From Alcanivoracaceae bacterium (GTDB lineage: Bacteria > Pseudomonadota > Gammaproteobacteria > Pseudomonadales > Alcanivoracaceae): DNA of 64,000 bases. The translations under genes and the position numbers were made by a program. Location: assembly GCA_029210325.1 (NCBI GenBank), contig JARGPU010000001.1, positions 754,126-818,125 of the forward strand, written 5' to 3'. Under the pieces are notes generated by a model. It did no database searches. It was not told where the DNA came from and was given only the letters and a program-made list of their open reading frames with translations. Below are positions 27,683 to 37,859 of this stretch, piece after piece. Each line of letters begins with the position of its first letter. Position 1 is the first letter of the stretch.

Positions 27683-28351
27683 TCACATATCACTTAGCCT
27701 GAATGCTACTGGCACGGTAATGACCGTCAGCTCGCTGAGGATGGAGGGATCCGGTGCCGGTAGCGTCAGACCCCTGAATAGCCGCTCGGCGGCGCGGTCC
27801 AGCAGTGCACTACCGGAGCTGCGGGTGATTCGGTAATCGCCGATTGTGCCGTCTGCGGCGACATTAAAGGTGACCTCTACGGTGCCTTGCTGATTGCGCA
27901 GGCGGGCTTGCTGGGGGTATCGGTGCAGTCGCTGTATACGGTTGTGAATAATGCCTTTGTAACGCGCCAGTGCATCCTCATTGACGCCCTCTTCCGATGA
28001 ACCGCCAAGCCCCATTGTTTGTCCGCCGACGGCCTGCTGCTGAGCAGACTCGTCGCCTTCGGTGCTGTCCTCAGAGCTTTCCTGAAGGGCCGCTTGTGCG
28101 GGTGGCTGCGTTGTCTCTGGCGGCGGCGTTAGCGTCGGCTTTGGCTTCGGGGCTGCCTTGGTTGCCGGCGGCACAGGTGCAGTTGCGGGAGGCGGTGTCG
28201 GCCGGCCCGCCAGCTTCAGGGTGATCCCGGACTGGCTGGCGGCGACGGAGTTGCTATTGCCGTGCCGCAAACCCTCGCCAAACTGCCAGAACAGCGGCAG
28301 ATGTAGTAGCACCGCCAGCCCGCTGGCGAGCAGCTTTTGCCGCGGGGTCAT
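27683..28351 (-). CDS. TonB-family energy-transducing protein
   Basis: 222 residues: an N-terminal membrane helix (LLASGLAVLLHLPLF), a proline/lysine-rich periplasm-spanning region at about residues 50-85, a Gln/Glu-rich linker and the TonB C-terminal domain (YPQQARLRNQQGTVEVTF). It carries proton-motive energy from ExbB/ExbD to outer-membrane receptors. Last gene of the exbB-exbD-exbD-tonB operon, with 4-bp (ATGA) overlap to the preceding exbD. Confidence 0.93.
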   Translation of the reverse strand: MTPRQKLLASGLAVLLHLPLFWQFGEGLRHGNSNSVAASQSGITLKLAGRPTPPPATAPVPPATKAAPKPKPTLTPPPETTQPPAQAALQESSEDSTEGDESAQQQAVGGQTMGLGGSSEEGVNEDALARYKGIIHNRIQRLHRYPQQARLRNQQGTVEVTFNVAADGTIGDYRITRSSGSALLDRAAERLFRGLTLPAPDPSILSELTVITVPVAFRLSDM

Positions 28352-28752
28352 GGCGCGCTCCGGGTCACCAGCAACACATCGGTGATGCCGGCATCGCGCA
28401 GTGCGGCTAGTGCGGGGCGCAGCAGGATGATCGGAATATCGCCATCGGTGAGCAGTTGTATCGGTCGGTCTTTACTAATGCCGTCGAGCCTGTCCGGCAT
28501 GTCCGCCAGTGCCATGGGCGCGTCCTGCCAGTAAAGATTGCCCTCACGGTCGACTACCAGCCTGATGGCTTCGCTGGTGCTGCCTTCCGCTGTTTCACTT
28601 TGCGGAGGGGTGACCTCAGCTGGCAGTTGCGGGGCCAGTCGGCCGGCGACCATAAAGAAAATCAGCAGCAGGAACACCACATTGATTAGCGGTAGCACCG
28701 GCTCGATGTCCGGGCGGTGGCTGGACGGTGGCTGCAGGGACAGTTTCTTCAC
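28348..28752 (-). CDS. exbD: ExbD/TolR-family biopolymer transport protein, second copy
   Basis: 134 residues with one N-terminal membrane helix (PLINVVFLLLIFFMVAG) and the critical membrane aspartate position replaced by Asn in VLPLINVVF. The neighbouring copy keeps Asp (PLIDVVF). A periplasmic domain follows. Paired, unequal ExbD proteins occur in several TonB systems. It overlaps both neighbours by 4 bp. Confidence 0.9.
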   Translation of the reverse strand: MKKLSLQPPSSHRPDIEPVLPLINVVFLLLIFFMVAGRLAPQLPAEVTPPQSETAEGSTSEAIRLVVDREGNLYWQDAPMALADMPDRLDGISKDRPIQLLTDGDIPIILLRPALAALRDAGITDVLLVTRSAP

Positions 28753-29132
28753 GGCAGCAGCTCCAGATGAACTTCATGCTGACCGGCTTGCTGGAGCATA
28801 TCGGTGGTCCGCAGCACATCCTGCAAGGAGGCCTGTCCCGCGCTGTCCACATAGACTGGCTGCACGGGCGTGTCCTGTAGCTGCTGGCGAGCCTGGGGCA
28901 AGCTCATTGGGGTGCCATTGAGCTCAATGGCGTCTTCACCGAGCACTCGAACTAACAGCACATTGTCTTGTGCTAGTCGTTCTTCGCCAGCCACCGCCAC
29001 TGACAGTGGCTGGCGAGTAAGGTCGATAAAGCGGGTGGCCAGCATAAAAAACAGCAACAGGATAAACACCACATCAATCAGTGGTGTAAGACCAATGCTG
29101 GTGGGCTTGCGAGCTGGCAGATCGAGGCGCAT
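28749..29132 (-). CDS. exbD: ExbD/TolR-family biopolymer transport protein, first copy
   Basis: 127 residues. The signature TPLIDVVFILLLFFMLA contains the proton-translocating aspartate, followed by the periplasmic domain. It forms the stator with ExbB that powers TonB. It starts 6 bp after the exbB stop and overlaps the second exbD by 4 bp. Confidence 0.92.
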   Translation of the reverse strand: MRLDLPARKPTSIGLTPLIDVVFILLLFFMLATRFIDLTRQPLSVAVAGEERLAQDNVLLVRVLGEDAIELNGTPMSLPQARQQLQDTPVQPVYVDSAGQASLQDVLRTTDMLQQAGQHEVHLELLP

Positions 29133-29138
29133 TAAAGG

Positions 29139-29744
29139 TCAGCTTTTATGAAGCAGACTGACAGTGATCGACAGGCGGTCCTCGAGCAAAAAACGTAGCC
29201 GCTCCAGAGTTCTGTCAAACCAGTGAAAAGCAGCTAGAGCAGGGATAGCAACACTGAGCCCGGCTGCAGTGGTAAGCAGTGCCTCCCAGATGCCTCCTGA
29301 CAGCAGGGACGGGTCCACTTGGGAGCCTGCCTGTTCCAGAGCGCGGAACGCTTCGATCATGCCGAACACGGTGCCTAGCAGGCCGAGTAGCGGCGCCACT
29401 GCGGCAATTAGCTCCAGCGCGCGCATGCCGCCGCGAAGTCCTTCGATCTGGCCTCGGGCCTCTCGCAGCGCTTCGTCTTCCCAATTATTAGTAAGCGCTA
29501 ACACCTTGGTTAGAGTCTGGCTAAAAGGGTCCTCCCCGGCTTGAGCCTGCTCTATGGCGGCCTCAGCGTTGCCTTGTCTGAGTAGTGCCAGGGCGCTGTC
29601 GCCGTTTGCTGACGCCAGTGGGCGCACCATCGCAAACTGAATCAGCTTGGCAATTACGATGGCGCTGGCAACCAGTGACAGCAGCACCAGCAGCCACATA
29701 ACCGGGCCACCAGTGACGAGCCAAGCGGGAAGCATCAGGGACAT
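29139..29744 (-). CDS. exbB: ExbB/TolQ/MotA-family proton channel protein
   Basis: 201 residues with three membrane helices (about 15-35, 108-130, 150-172). The family core is [17 protein letters not shown] and the following [24 protein letters not shown]. It forms the pentameric channel that couples proton flow to TonB. First gene of the leftward operon; the promoter region carries a Fur-box-like sequence. Confidence 0.93.
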   Translation of the reverse strand: MSLMLPAWLVTGGPVMWLLVLLSLVASAIVIAKLIQFAMVRPLASANGDSALALLRQGNAEAAIEQAQAGEDPFSQTLTKVLALTNNWEDEALREARGQIEGLRGGMRALELIAAVAPLLGLLGTVFGMIEAFRALEQAGSQVDPSLLSGGIWEALLTTAAGLSVAIPALAAFHWFDRTLERLRFLLEDRLSITVSLLHKS

Positions 29745-29789
29745 GGGGTACCTCGTGGACGGTTGGGCTGCAGATTTTAGCGGGTCCGG

Positions 29790-29831
29790 ATTGTGCGGGG
29801 ATAGACTTCTAAATGCAAGTGAATCTCATTT
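29790..29831 (-). promoter_or_regulatory. exbB promoter with Fur-box-like operator
   Basis: On the minus strand a TTGCAT -35 (29813-29818) and a CACAAT -10 (29790-29795) are separated by 17 bp. Overlapping the -35, positions 29812-29831 (AATGCAAGTGAATCTCATTT) match 15 of 20 bases of the Fur consensus AATGATAATGATTATCATTT. Iron-dependent repression of this TonB system is the natural reading. Confidence 0.55.
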
Positions 29832-30000
29832 GGTTTTGTCGTTGGTGTCCGACACCCCCCTGTTTACGGGGCATTTTTGCCGCTTCTGTATTGGTAGCAT
29901 CCCCACACAATTGCTGTTTCCTCGGTATCGGATCTGCGTCGCAGTGACGGTAGAAGCCGCAAATATTGTCAGCTTGCATGTAATCGGGAAGGACTCATAC

Positions 30001-33000
30001 ATGAAACCTCGCTATTCGGTTAGAACCCCTTGGACAGTTTCTCTGGCGGCCAGTCTTATTCTGGCTCTGAGTGGTTGTGGTGGCGGCTCAGGCGGAGGCG
30101 GCGGTTCGACCCTTTCCGGTACTGCAGCAGTAGGTGCGGCGATTGTGGGCGGTACCGTGACCGCTCGTTGTGCAGACGGCAGTAGCTTTACTCAGGCCGT
30201 TACTACCGACGCAGATGGCAGCTGGAGCGGCAAAATAGACAGCTCTGCTTTGCCTTGTGCCCTGCGGGTCAGTGGTGGAACCCCTCCGGTAACGCTGCAT
30301 GGTTATGCCTCCAGCACGGGCACAACCAACATTACCCCCTTGACCGATTTGGCGCTGGCGCAGGCGACTTCGCAAACACCTGCGGACTGGTTTAGCGCCT
30401 TTGCCGGCACGCCGGTTGATGTGGATACCGCTGCCGACCAATTGGTAGATGCCTTGACCGACGCCGGCTTTACCGTGCCGGCTAGTGGCAACCCGTTTAC
30501 TACCCCCTTCGCGGCAGACGGCACTGGCTGGGATGGTTTGCTGGATGACCTGAAGCAGGCTATCGAGGACGACCCGGCGTTGGCCGACTATGCCGCGCTC
30601 GTTACCTTGGTAAAGGACGGCAATCTCAGCACCAGCTTGCCTGATGCGCCGCCACCGCCGTCATTCAGCATTAGCGGCACCATCAATGGCGCCACCGACA
30701 GCGTTAACGTGATATGGGAAACGCTTGTCGATAGCTCTATTTATCATGATGGCGGCAACACCAATGGCGCTGTCTCATTTACCTATGGTGACGGCCTTGC
30801 CGAAGGCACCAACTGGAGCGTGGTGATTAATACTGCACCGGCGGGACAGACCTGTACGGTTACCAATGGCAGCGGCACGCTCACTGCGGACGTGGATAAC
30901 GTGCAGATTAGCTGCCAGGACGATGTGGTGTCCGGCGACACCTATAGCATTGCAGGCACCATCAGTGGGGCCTCCGCTTCTGTGCTGTGGGAAACTCGTG
31001 TGGACGGCGTTTTCTATCATGATGGCGGTGATGGTAATGGCGCGGTGACCTTTACTCCGCTTGAAGAAATGGATAGCGGTAGCAACTGGAGCGTCGTGGT
31101 GACCGGCGCTCCCTCCGGGCAAACCTGTGAAGTGACAAATGGTAGCGGCACGTTAAGCGCTGATGTGGATAACGTCAGTATCGTATGCTCGGATATTGTT
31201 TTGGGAACGACATATACCATTGAAGGCACTATTAGTGGTGCGTCTGGTTCCGTGCTGTGGGAAACCCGTGTGGGCGGCGTTTTCTACCACGATGGTAGTG
31301 ACGGTAATGGCGCGGTGACCTTTACCCCGCTTGAAGAAATGGATAGCGGCAGCAACTGGAGCGTCGTGGTGACTGGAGCGCCCGCCGGGCAAACCTGCAG
31401 CGTCACGAATGGCAGTGGTACGCTGGCTGGCGACGTCAGTAACGTCAGTATTATTTGTGAAGACGAAAGTGATGAGCCGGCACCGTTTTACGATCTTTCT
31501 GCGCTGAATCTGCAGCCGTCGGTGCCGGTTGGTATGGTACCAACTGCTCCCTCTGCTCCGCCAACCAACCCGGCCAGCCAGATTGAAGGGCTGTTTATGC
31601 AGCTCGGTGATGCGGAGCGCGCAAAGATATTTGCGCCAGTGCCGGCCAATATCGAGACTGAAATCGGCAACGATATTTATAGTGGCTCCCAGTACTATCA
31701 GATAACCCAATACACCTCTGACCAGAGCTGGCTGCGCGTCATTGATATGGGCTTTGGTGCTGACGGTGAAGCGAATACAGCCGACGACTTTATCCAGGGC
31801 TATACGGTTTATCCCTATGGTCCAAATGGCGTTGCCTTTAGCTTCCGCCACCCTGGCCCGGATAATATGTGGTTCAGTGAAGACGATGTTTCCGGGAAGT
31901 ACACTCAGGGTCAGGCAGTGTATTTCCCGACTGGTGCGCTGCTTGAGTATGAGGGCGCCAGTGAAGGAGCAGTGCTGATTATCCCCTGCCTGGATGTGGG
32001 TAACGATGGCCTGGCTTTCACCGCCGATGATTCGCCGGGTTGCACGCTTGGCTATCAGGTTGCCGTGATTGATGGCGAAGGTAACCGTGGACAGGTGGTG
32101 AGCTACGACGCCGCTGGCGCTGATGGTCTGTGGTTTACCGCAGATGATCGAGTCAAAAACTATTCCCTGCTGACTTATAACGGTACTAGTGTCAGTGTCG
32201 GGTCAGTCCTCTACAACAACGATGGAGCGGACAATATCTGGTTCACTGCTGATGACAATGTCCAGCAGCACACCATGACCCAGCTCGGTGATGATTTTAA
32301 GCCACGTTATACCGCGACTTATAACGCCCGCGGTGGTGACAATGTCTGGTTCACGGCTGATGATGTTGTTCAGGCTTGGACCTATTACGGCTACGATGCA
32401 GACGGCAACAATATTATTGTTGCCACTCATACCGACAAGCGCAGTGACGGTGTCTGGTTCACAGCTGATGATTTTGCTACCGCCGTAATAAGCCTGAAAG
32501 ATGAAAATGGCTATCCGGTTATCACCGGGCAGATTACTTCTGGAGGCATGGGGCCGGATGGCATTTGGCTAAGCGGTGATGAAACACTGTCTGGCTATAG
32601 CCTTAGCGAATACAGCGCTGATGGATTCCAGACACGTCGCGCGAATATTAACAACAGAGGTGCCGACAATAAGTGGTTTACCGCTGACGATATTCCGAAT
32701 ACGTTCAATTATTGGGTGCGTGAGCTTGACGGCGAAGGCAACATAATGAAGCAGTTGTATATGGATGCTTCGTTGGCGCCGGCGGAGCCTGTGTTCAGTG
32801 ATGCCCATATCAATCGCTATAGAGTGTACAACTCTGATCGCTCTATCCTTGTCGATTTGAGTCTGTCTGGCTTTGGTGCTGATGCTATTCCGTTTACTGA
32901 AGATGACACCATGCCGTGGCCGTACAGCGTCACGACGCCAACCGGCCTGGATCAGTTCAATCGTCCCGGCCCTGATGGTCTGTGGTTTACTGCTGATGAC

Positions 33001-34797
33001 GTACGCAGTGGCTATATCGTTTATACCGACGATGGTTTGCGACGTACTGAGCAAAGCTTTGATGACGCCGACGTGCTGCAGTCTTACACGGAAATTGTTG
33101 ACGCCACGCCGAACAGCTATCGACTTAACCGCTATGGTCGCAATGAATCGGATGGTTTCGATCTGGTCGGTTACGATATTATTGAGGAGGACTTGAACGG
33201 TTATCCTCTGACGACCATCTATTACACCAGTGCCGGTGAGGTCAGTTATGCTCGGTATACTGAGCATGATGCCAACGGCAATATTGTTCGCGACGGCTAC
33301 TCCTTTGCATCAGGCGAGGACGGTATCTGGGCGACGTCTGACGACTTTAACAATTACGGTCTTAGCTTCTTCAATATGAATGGTGATCTGGTCGCTCAAG
33401 GGGATGAGCGTATCGGTGCCGATGGCGAGTGGGGCACCGCAGATGACACCATCACCATCAGCTGGCTCTATCTGCTTGAGTATGATGTTGATGTGTTGGC
33501 GCTGAATGTTGGGGACTCCACGGATGCCTGTGGCAGTCTTTTGTCTGGCGTCGGGGCTGCTGGAGACATTGACCTGCTGGTGCGTGACCAAGCCGGTGCG
33601 CCGTTGTCCGGGGTTACTGCCCAGCTGAATCAGTCCGGTGCCACCGTGACCACCGACGCTAACGGGGAAGCGGCGTTTACCGGCTTGAGCGGCACTCAGG
33701 ATGTGCATCTATTTAAGGACGGGCATGCGTGGGAAAGCTTCTACTGCGTGGCCCCCGGCGTTGATGTGACGCTGCAGGCCAAGTTGGCCAGCCTTGGTAC
33801 AGTGGCGCCAAGCTCAAAGATCAGTTTCCAGATTGATCCGACCAATGCGAGGGTCAGCTTGCGACTGCTGGATGCTCAGGGGCGCTCACTGGATAACCGT
33901 TCCCTGTTCATTAATCCCGCCTCAGATGCTGGCACCTTCTATGAGGACCTGGCCTTCGATGTGCCGGCGGGTACTCAGATCGATGGCGAGTTGTGGGCGT
34001 TCGAGGTTGATAATAATGGTCGTCTGATTGGCGCGCAGTCGCTTGGCGCGCAAAGCTACACCACCATTGCCTGGAATGATTACTCTTCACCGCGTGAGCA
34101 GGTCACGGTTTCATTCCTTGCCAGTGATCGTATTCCGGTTGCCTTCTCCGGGTCGCTGGTTGCGCCGGCTACGGATTTTGCCAGCTTGACCGTTTCACTG
34201 GGCGGCCTGTACTCCCTGCCATTCGTGTATGAGTCGTCTCTTTTGGCGTCTGCTGCTACTGTTCCCGGCGTCGACATCACCTTGCCGACCACAGCGCAGC
34301 CAAGTGGTGTGTTAGCAAGTGCCGATAACTGGACGGCCTGGTATCCGGGTGCCTACCCGCAAATCAATACTGGAACCTTTATCGCTTCGGTGGTTACCGG
34401 CTTCCAGTATCCGGCCATTGTCGCGACTCAGGAGGACAGCAGCGCTAATCCCCAAATCAGCTGGATACCTGCTACACAAAAAGGCAGCGATCCATTCCTG
34501 AGTGTGAACACCATCGAGCTGCATAGCGCGGCAGGTGGAGCCGGCTATCAGTCACACTGGACCATCCACACGCCTGCGGGTGAAAGTCAGGTAACGCTGC
34601 CATCTGTACCGGCAGGCATTACTGATGGGATGCTGCCGCAGAGCAGTTACAGCATTATCGTCAAGACCCGCGCAGTGCCGGAGAAGGGCTACCACGACCT
34701 GATCGGTAGCGAGAATCTGGATGATGTTGATCCGGCGCTGGCGATAGAGGTCCTGAGCTCTGGCGATGTGTTTCTTGGTCCCAAGTTGCTGCGCTGA
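30001..34797 (+). CDS. Very large repeat-containing surface lipoprotein
   Basis: 1598 residues. The ATG at 30001 gives a lipoprotein signal ending LALSGC, then a Gly-rich linker. Residues about 30-215 form an N-terminal domain of unknown type. Next come three copies of an about 80-residue beta domain (each with VLWETxVDxxxYHDG, NWSVV and AGQTCxVTNGSGTL), then 13 copies of an acidic motif like GADGLWFTADD spread over about 600 residues, and finally Ig-like/carboxypeptidase-regulatory-like beta domains. The spaced aspartates suggest calcium binding (inference). No enzyme motif is visible. A strong terminator follows; the gene is monocistronic and divergent from exbB. Confidence 0.85.
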   Translation: MKPRYSVRTPWTVSLAASLILALSGCGGGSGGGGGSTLSGTAAVGAAIVGGTVTARCADGSSFTQAVTTDADGSWSGKIDSSALPCALRVSGGTPPVTLHGYASSTGTTNITPLTDLALAQATSQTPADWFSAFAGTPVDVDTAADQLVDALTDAGFTVPASGNPFTTPFAADGTGWDGLLDDLKQAIEDDPALADYAALVTLVKDGNLSTSLPDAPPPPSFSISGTINGATDSVNVIWETLVDSSIYHDGGNTNGAVSFTYGDGLAEGTNWSVVINTAPAGQTCTVTNGSGTLTADVDNVQISCQDDVVSGDTYSIAGTISGASASVLWETRVDGVFYHDGGDGNGAVTFTPLEEMDSGSNWSVVVTGAPSGQTCEVTNGSGTLSADVDNVSIVCSDIVLGTTYTIEGTISGASGSVLWETRVGGVFYHDGSDGNGAVTFTPLEEMDSGSNWSVVVTGAPAGQTCSVTNGSGTLAGDVSNVSIICEDESDEPAPFYDLSALNLQPSVPVGMVPTAPSAPPTNPASQIEGLFMQLGDAERAKIFAPVPANIETEIGNDIYSGSQYYQITQYTSDQSWLRVIDMGFGADGEANTADDFIQGYTVYPYGPNGVAFSFRHPGPDNMWFSEDDVSGKYTQGQAVYFPTGALLEYEGASEGAVLIIPCLDVGNDGLAFTADDSPGCTLGYQVAVIDGEGNRGQVVSYDAAGADGLWFTADDRVKNYSLLTYNGTSVSVGSVLYNNDGADNIWFTADDNVQQHTMTQLGDDFKPRYTATYNARGGDNVWFTADDVVQAWTYYGYDADGNNIIVATHTDKRSDGVWFTADDFATAVISLKDENGYPVITGQITSGGMGPDGIWLSGDETLSGYSLSEYSADGFQTRRANINNRGADNKWFTADDIPNTFNYWVRELDGEGNIMKQLYMDASLAPAEPVFSDAHINRYRVYNSDRSILVDLSLSGFGADAIPFTEDDTMPWPYSVTTPTGLDQFNRPGPDGLWFTADDVRSGYIVYTDDGLRRTEQSFDDADVLQSYTEIVDATPNSYRLNRYGRNESDGFDLVGYDIIEEDLNGYPLTTIYYTSAGEVSYARYTEHDANGNIVRDGYSFASGEDGIWATSDDFNNYGLSFFNMNGDLVAQGDERIGADGEWGTADDTITISWLYLLEYDVDVLALNVGDSTDACGSLLSGVGAAGDIDLLVRDQAGAPLSGVTAQLNQSGATVTTDANGEAAFTGLSGTQDVHLFKDGHAWESFYCVAPGVDVTLQAKLASLGTVAPSSKISFQIDPTNARVSLRLLDAQGRSLDNRSLFINPASDAGTFYEDLAFDVPAGTQIDGELWAFEVDNNGRLIGAQSLGAQSYTTIAWNDYSSPREQVTVSFLASDRIPVAFSGSLVAPATDFASLTVSLGGLYSLPFVYESSLLASAATVPGVDITLPTTAQPSGVLASADNWTAWYPGAYPQINTGTFIASVVTGFQYPAIVATQEDSSANPQISWIPATQKGSDPFLSVNTIELHSAAGGAGYQSHWTIHTPAGESQVTLPSVPAGITDGMLPQSSYSIIVKTRAVPEKGYHDLIGSENLDDVDPALAIEVLSSGDVFLGPKLLR

Positions 34798-34824
34798 TAG
34801 AGTAGTTGCTGTTTGGTAAAACTC

Positions 34825-34852
34825 AAGGCCACGCACAGCGTGGCCTTTTTTT
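34825..34852 (+). terminator. Rho-independent terminator after the repeat lipoprotein gene
   Basis: AAGGCCACGC / GCGTGGCCTT form a perfect 10-bp stem around ACA, followed by a T-tract. Confidence 0.92.
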
Positions 34853-34971
34853 ATGGCGTAGCCACTGGCTCTGCGGTGTCTCCACGTCTTTGGTGGCAGC
34901 CCGCTGTATTGTTTTACAATATCTGCGCCTATGCCTAGAATCTGTTCTCTGCGGGGAGAGGGGTATCGGGC

Positions 34972-35688
34972 GTGATTCTGTCACACAAGCACAAGTTCAT
35001 TTTTATCAAGACCTGTAAGACGGCAGGCACCAGTCTTGAAATCGCTCTTTCAAAGTATTGCGGTGAAGACGACATCATCACCCCCATCAGCTCGGTGGAT
35101 GAGGAGGTGCGGCGATCCTTGGGCTATCGCGGACCGCAGCACTATCTTAAGCCGGTTGCCGAGTACTCCTTCGGCGATTACGTGACTCGAATCAGAAAGC
35201 GGCAGCCTGTCAGCAAGTTCTTTAACCATATTTGGGCAGAGGATATCCGCGACCAGGTGCCAGCAGACGTCTGGGAAAGCTACTTCAAGTTCTCGATTGT
35301 CCGCAGCCCTTTCGATCGCGCGGTAAGTCGTTTTTTCTGGCGCAATCGTCATCGCGAGGATCTTGATCTGGCAGAGTTTCGCAGCTTTCTGCTCAAGGAT
35401 CCCGAAGCGTTGGGCCGCAATCGCAAGCGCACCGAGATTGATGGCAAGCCTGTGACAGAGTTTATGGTGCGATTTGAGCACCTTCAGGAAGACTTAACCG
35501 CACTGGCCGAGAAGCTGGGCCTCCCTGCAACGCTGGCCGACGAGTTTCGCTCGTTTGGAGCAAAGAAAGGCCATCGCCCGAAGAATGCAGGGGCTAAAGA
35601 GTTGTTTGCCGGTTTTGATGAGGGTATTGAGCTGATTCAGAGGGTGTGTAAGGACGACATCGCTGAGTTCGGTTACAAAGCGCCTTAA
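34972..35688 (+). CDS. Sulfotransferase family 2 protein
   Basis: 238 residues from a GTG preceded by GGGGAGAGGGG. The PAPS 5'-phosphosulfate loop is FIKTCKTAGTSLE (residues 11-23) and the 3'-phosphate motif is IVRSPFDRAVSRFFW. Such enzymes move sulfate from PAPS onto a carbohydrate, lipid or other acceptor. The acceptor is not deducible and no PAPS-synthesis genes are nearby. No signal peptide. The gene stands alone, between a terminator and the convergent tRNA/rpoD genes. Confidence 0.85.
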   Translation: MILSHKHKFIFIKTCKTAGTSLEIALSKYCGEDDIITPISSVDEEVRRSLGYRGPQHYLKPVAEYSFGDYVTRIRKRQPVSKFFNHIWAEDIRDQVPADVWESYFKFSIVRSPFDRAVSRFFWRNRHREDLDLAEFRSFLLKDPEALGRNRKRTEIDGKPVTEFMVRFEHLQEDLTALAEKLGLPATLADEFRSFGAKKGHRPKNAGAKELFAGFDEGIELIQRVCKDDIAEFGYKAP

Positions 35689-35695
35689 CAGGATT

Positions 35696-35772
<77 letters not shown>

Positions 35773-35782
35773 GGAAGGGATG

Positions 35783-35800
35783 CCGGCCCTTGCGGGCCGG
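35783..35800. terminator. GC-rich hairpin between tRNA-Ile2 and rpoD
   Basis: CCGGCCC-TTGC-GGGCCGG forms a 7-bp stem. No T-tract follows on the minus strand, so it may be an rpoD mRNA 3' hairpin or a processing site rather than a full terminator. Confidence 0.45.
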
Positions 35801-35824
35801 TTGTGTTTCTTACATCAGACAGGA

Positions 35825-37726
35825 TTAGCTGTCACCGTCGAGGAAGCTGCGCAGGTGCTCTGAGCGCGACGGATGACGCAGCTTGCGCAGCGCCTTGGCT
35901 TCGATCTGACGAATCCGCTCACGGGTGACGTCGAACTGCTTGCCGACTTCTTCCAGGGTGTGATCGGTGTTCATATCGATGCCGAAACGCATGCGCAGCA
36001 CTTTCGCTTCGCGGCCGGTGAGGTTGGCCAGCACTTCGCGGGTCGCCTCTTCCAGGCCGATCATGGTGGCGCGATCGATGGGCGACTCGATGGTGCCGTC
36101 CTCAATGAAATCACCCAAGCTAGAATCTTCATCATCGCCAATCGGCGTTTCCATGGAGATCGGCTCTTTGGCGATTTTCAGTACCTTGCGAACCTTGTCT
36201 TCTGGCATTTCCAGACGTACGCCCAGCTCTTCCGGGGTGGGCTCGCGGCCCATCTCCTGCAGCATCTGACGTTGCACCCGATTGATCTTGTTGATCGTCT
36301 CTATCATGTGCACCGGGATACGGATGGTGCGCGCCTGATCAGCAATCGAACGGGTGATGGCCTGACGAATCCACCAGGTGGCATAGGTCGAGAACTTGTA
36401 ACCGCGGCGGTATTCGAACTTGTCTACGGCTTTCATCAGGCCGATGTTGCCTTCCTGAATCAGGTCGAGGAATTGTAGACCACGGTTGGTGTATTTCTTG
36501 GCAATCGAGATAACCAGACGCAGGTTGGCTTCGACCATTTCTTTCTTGGCGCGACGTGCCTTGGCCTCACCAATGGAAACGCGACGGTTGATTTCCTTTA
36601 TCTCGGAAACCGGCATGCCAAATTTTTCTTCCAACTGCTGAACACGGCGCTGGGCCCGTGCGATATCTTCGCGCACAGCCTTCAGGCTATCGGCCCAAGC
36701 CTTGGATTTTTTGTTGCTGGTTACATCATCAACCCAGGACAAGTTGGATTCATTGCCCGGGAAGGTAGAGATGAAGTCTGCCCGCGGCATGCGGCCACGC
36801 TTTACCGCGGCCAGCATGATTTCTTTTTCCAATTTGCGAATCATATCAAGGGAACTGCGAACCTGACGTAGCAGGTCGTCATAGATGCGCGGAACCAGCT
36901 TGAACAGGGTGAAGTGCTCGGCCATGGACTCAAGCGCTTTGGCGCTGCTGTTATGGTCGCGACCATTGCGCTTCAGGGATTTCTGCATTTTTTCGAAACG
37001 GCTCTTCAGCTCGTTGAAGCGCTCGGCCGCCAATACCGGATCCAGGCTGCCATCATCTTCATCCGAATCGTCGTCGCTGTCAGAATCGTCGTCGTCGGTT
37101 TCTTCGCCAGCAGCTTTTGCCTTTGCTTTTGCCGCAAAGGATGGTTCGTCACGATTGTTACTGCCGTTGTGATTGCCGGTGGTTACCGCAGCGGCGCCAT
37201 CGTCATTGGGGTCAAGATAGCCAGCAATGATGTCCGACAGGCGGCGTTCTTCTGTGGAAACTCTATCGAACTCGGCGACAACGGTTTCGACAACACCAGG
37301 CCAGAAGGCTGTGGCATGCATGACTTCACGGATGCCTTCTTCAATGCGTTTGGCAATTTCGATTTCGCCTTCGCGGGTGAGCAGCTCGACGGTGCCCATC
37401 TCGCGCATATACATACGCACCGGGTCGGTGGTCCGGCCTGGTTCATTCTCCACTGCGGCAAGTACGGCGGCGGCTTCTTCGGCGGCCACTTCATCGCCGC
37501 TGTCCGGACTTTCGTCCATTAGCAGCTGTTCGGCATCGGAAGCCTTTTCGACCACCGGGACGCCCATGTCGTTGATCATCTGGATGATGTCTTCAACCTG
37601 ATCGGTATCGGTAATCGAATCCGGCAGGTGGTCATTCACTTCGGCGTAGGTCAGGTAGCCCTGTTCCTTGCCAAGGGTGATCAACAGCTTGAGCTGGGAT
37701 TGTTGCTGCTCTTTCTCGGTTGCCAT
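35825..37726 (-). CDS. rpoD: RNA polymerase sigma-70 factor RpoD
   Basis: 633 residues with all regions in order: 1.1 ([21 protein letters not shown]), region 1.2 ([16 protein letters not shown]), the acidic nonconserved insert (Asp/Ser-rich about residues 205-225), 2.3/2.4 ([18 protein letters not shown]), 3 and 4.2 ([29 protein letters not shown]). It is the primary housekeeping sigma factor. dnaG lies upstream on the same strand, as in most Gammaproteobacteria, separated by 133 bp that hold an own promoter. Confidence 0.98.
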   Translation of the reverse strand: MATEKEQQQSQLKLLITLGKEQGYLTYAEVNDHLPDSITDTDQVEDIIQMINDMGVPVVEKASDAEQLLMDESPDSGDEVAAEEAAAVLAAVENEPGRTTDPVRMYMREMGTVELLTREGEIEIAKRIEEGIREVMHATAFWPGVVETVVAEFDRVSTEERRLSDIIAGYLDPNDDGAAAVTTGNHNGSNNRDEPSFAAKAKAKAAGEETDDDDSDSDDDSDEDDGSLDPVLAAERFNELKSRFEKMQKSLKRNGRDHNSSAKALESMAEHFTLFKLVPRIYDDLLRQVRSSLDMIRKLEKEIMLAAVKRGRMPRADFISTFPGNESNLSWVDDVTSNKKSKAWADSLKAVREDIARAQRRVQQLEEKFGMPVSEIKEINRRVSIGEAKARRAKKEMVEANLRLVISIAKKYTNRGLQFLDLIQEGNIGLMKAVDKFEYRRGYKFSTYATWWIRQAITRSIADQARTIRIPVHMIETINKINRVQRQMLQEMGREPTPEELGVRLEMPEDKVRKVLKIAKEPISMETPIGDDEDSSLGDFIEDGTIESPIDRATMIGLEEATREVLANLTGREAKVLRMRFGIDMNTDHTLEEVGKQFDVTRERIRQIEAKALRKLRHPSRSEHLRSFLDGDS

Positions 37727-37812
37727 GAATTATGCCTGTGAGAACGAGGGGGATGACAGCACTGACCACGGGGCGCGACTGTCGTTCCCCTCAGGGTGCT
37801 GAGAAACCGCGC

Positions 37813-37818
37813 ATTATA
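37813..37818 (-). promoter_or_regulatory. Candidate -10 element of an rpoD promoter
   Basis: The minus strand reads TATAATGCGCG 87 bp before the rpoD start, a perfect -10 hexamer followed by a GC-rich discriminator. The -35 at 17 bp (TGGCGA) is weak. Confidence 0.45.
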
Positions 37819-37859
37819 GGCTGGTTTGCCTCTGCTCGCCAGCGACAGCTGCGTGATGG

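Noticed and set aside
35873-36478. Plus-strand open frame of 201 codons opposite rpoD
   Set aside because: Antisense to the most conserved sigma-factor regions, with no ribosome-binding site or domain.
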